DNA from: Melanocharis versteri
Taxonomy: Eukaryota > Chordata > Aves > Passeriformes > Melanocharitidae
NCBI GenBank assembly: GCA_013397845.1
Contig: VZTG01008545.1
Span: 1,457,907 to 1,521,906, forward strand
Direction of reading: 5' to 3'
Length of the DNA stretch: 64,000 nt
Shown: piece by piece, positions 63,120 through 64,000 of the stretch
Layout of the letters: every line of letters starts with the position of its first letter
Position numbering within the stretch: position 1 is the first letter of the stretch
Position numbers and translations under genes: made by a program
The notes under the pieces: generated by a model
What the model saw: only the letters and a program-made list of their open reading frames with translations
Told to the model about the DNA's origin: nothing
The model's database searches: none

Positions 63120-63250
63120 CTGTCTGGTTAAAGATGAAGTCTTTCAGGGTTTCCAGTGTTCTGTCTGTATGATTAAATCTAGCCATAGGTTTAGCACCTT
63201 GGAAAAGGAGGATATTTGGTACAGCCACAGTTCCAAATCTAGTTGATAAA
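63120..63250 (-). CDS. TXNDC15: TXNDC15 coding exon (second half of the thioredoxin domain)
   Basis: Encodes [20 protein letters not shown] then [24 protein letters not shown]. The VAVP sequence contains the conserved cis-proline of thioredoxin folds. Two N-glycosylation sequons (NHT, NQT) fit a lumenal/extracellular domain. The exon starts with the last base of a split serine codon and ends with the first base of a glycine codon, both consistent with its neighbours. Acceptor ATGTAG, donor GTGTGT. Confidence 0.97.
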
Positions 63251-63444
63251 CTACATAAAGAAAAAACAAAGCATGAAGGAAATTAAATCTTCTGGAGGAA
63301 GAAATAAAGACAGTCACAATACAAAAAGTGTCAGTTCCACTAAATAAAATTGTCACTTTATGTAGAAAAAAAAGTGACTCCTGTTTTTAAAACTCAAAGC
63401 TAACAGAAATAAACTGCAGCTAGAGCACAGGGAGTGTGAGTTAC
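63251..63444 (-). other. TXNDC15: TXNDC15 intron (short)
   Basis: A 194-base intron with GT donor (63444-63443) and AG acceptor (63252-63251), phase 2. Confidence 0.92.
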
Positions 63445-63608
63445 CTGCTGTGCTGGGATGCATCCAGGGCCAGGAAGCGAAGAGTTGGAAATGCTCGGGG
63501 CAAGGAGTTAAAATGAGGTGCCAGGCTGGCAGAAAAGCGGCACCATGGTGTGTAGAACAGGACCAATGTACAGTCACTGCTGTTTGGGTTTAGGAACTCC
63601 ATCAGGTC
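63445..63608 (-). CDS. TXNDC15: TXNDC15 coding exon (active-site half of the thioredoxin domain)
   Basis: Encodes [20 protein letters not shown] then [20 protein letters not shown] and [14 protein letters not shown](S). The redox motif is C-R-F-S: the second cysteine of the usual CXXC is serine, as in other TXNDC15 proteins. A dithiol oxidoreductase cycle is therefore unlikely; disulfide-linked or chaperone-like action is more plausible. NSS is another glycosylation sequon. Acceptor CTCCAAG, donor GTAACT. Upstream exons with the signal peptide and the acidic N-terminal region lie beyond the right edge. Confidence 0.97.
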
Positions 63609-64000
63609 CTTGGAGAAAGCACAAGAAAAAACATGGACAATTACATATTTAACAGAGTTAAATTCTGTGTAGGGATGCAGCATTCAACAATCAATTAGAT
63701 ACTTGGCAATATTGATCAAGCAGCTGCACCGTTTAAAACAGGTGGAGAATTGTATACAACCTTTTTTAAAGGTTGTTTTAAAAGTTCGTTACTTAAAAAT
63801 ATACATACACATAACCATTACAAGAAATGGGCTGGCACTAACTGCCATTAACGATTTCCAAGAGAAACACCAGTCCACAGAGCAGGAAAGCTGGCAGTAC
63901 CCTGCAGGCACAGAGAAAACACACACAGGCACATGAACCGAGCCATAACTCCATTTTTTTCCTGCTCAGAATGGCCCAAAAAGCCTCCTTGCCCAGTCAT
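63609..64000 (-). other. TXNDC15: TXNDC15 intron (partial)
   Basis: Sequence 5' of the active-site exon. No further exon is seen before the window ends. Confidence 0.8.

Overview
The window is nuclear DNA of a vertebrate, almost certainly a bird. Exons are short and separated by long introns with GT/AG splice sites. The only abundant interspersed repeat is CR1 (3'-end fragments with the usual avian 3' tail), and no Alu, B1, L1 or MIR-like families were noticed. The species cannot be named. The sequence comes from a draft assembly: there is one 308-base gap (60177-60484) and three isolated N bases (476, 1282, 60708).

Three protein-coding genes are supported. At the left edge, the last coding exon of PITX1 (plus strand, 646-1185) encodes the end of a Lys50 homeodomain and the OAR motif. 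Its 3' UTR follows, with a well-formed poly(A) signal near 1454. On the minus strand on the right are three coding exons of PCBD2 (57375-57244, 38729-38649, 37185-37090), encoding the pterin-carbinolamine dehydratase/DCoH2 fold. Upstream of PCBD2 are the last three coding exons of TXNDC15 (63608-63445, 63250-63120, 62420-62224). PCBD2 exon 1 was not found and may lie in or beside the gap. The upstream exons of PITX1 and TXNDC15 are outside the window.

Gene order matches the mammalian TXNDC15-PCBD2-CATSPER3-PITX1 block, except that no CATSPER3 exon was recognised between PCBD2 and PITX1. That fits the reported absence of CatSper channel genes from birds. The approximately 36 kb between the PITX1 3' end and PCBD2 is non-coding as far as I can see.

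Layout: 1-645 PITX1 intron; 646-1480 PITX1 last exon and 3' UTR; 2400-3560 CpG-rich downstream flank; 4500-6360 degenerate ancient repeats; 6950-10260 a strongly strand-asymmetric block with an internal GT-rich, TTAGGG-like segment and a (CCTT)n microsatellite; 10260-36850 intergenic, with CR1 fragments, a hairpin MITE-like element, a 76-bp tandem duplication and several AT-rich, TAAT-dense or CpG-retaining patches that look like regulatory DNA; 36850-57375 PCBD2 body with an 18.5-kb intron holding two strong enhancer-like candidates; 57376-62223 PCBD2 upstream flank (CR1 cluster, gap, GC-rich patch) and TXNDC15 3' UTR; 62224-64000 TXNDC15.

The genes do not form a pathway. PITX1 is a hindlimb, jaw and pituitary patterning factor, PCBD2 recycles pterin cofactor and stabilises HNF1 dimers, and TXNDC15 is a ciliary thioredoxin-like membrane protein. 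Their common interest is synteny: PITX1 regulatory DNA could lie in the intergenic space and the large PCBD2 intron.
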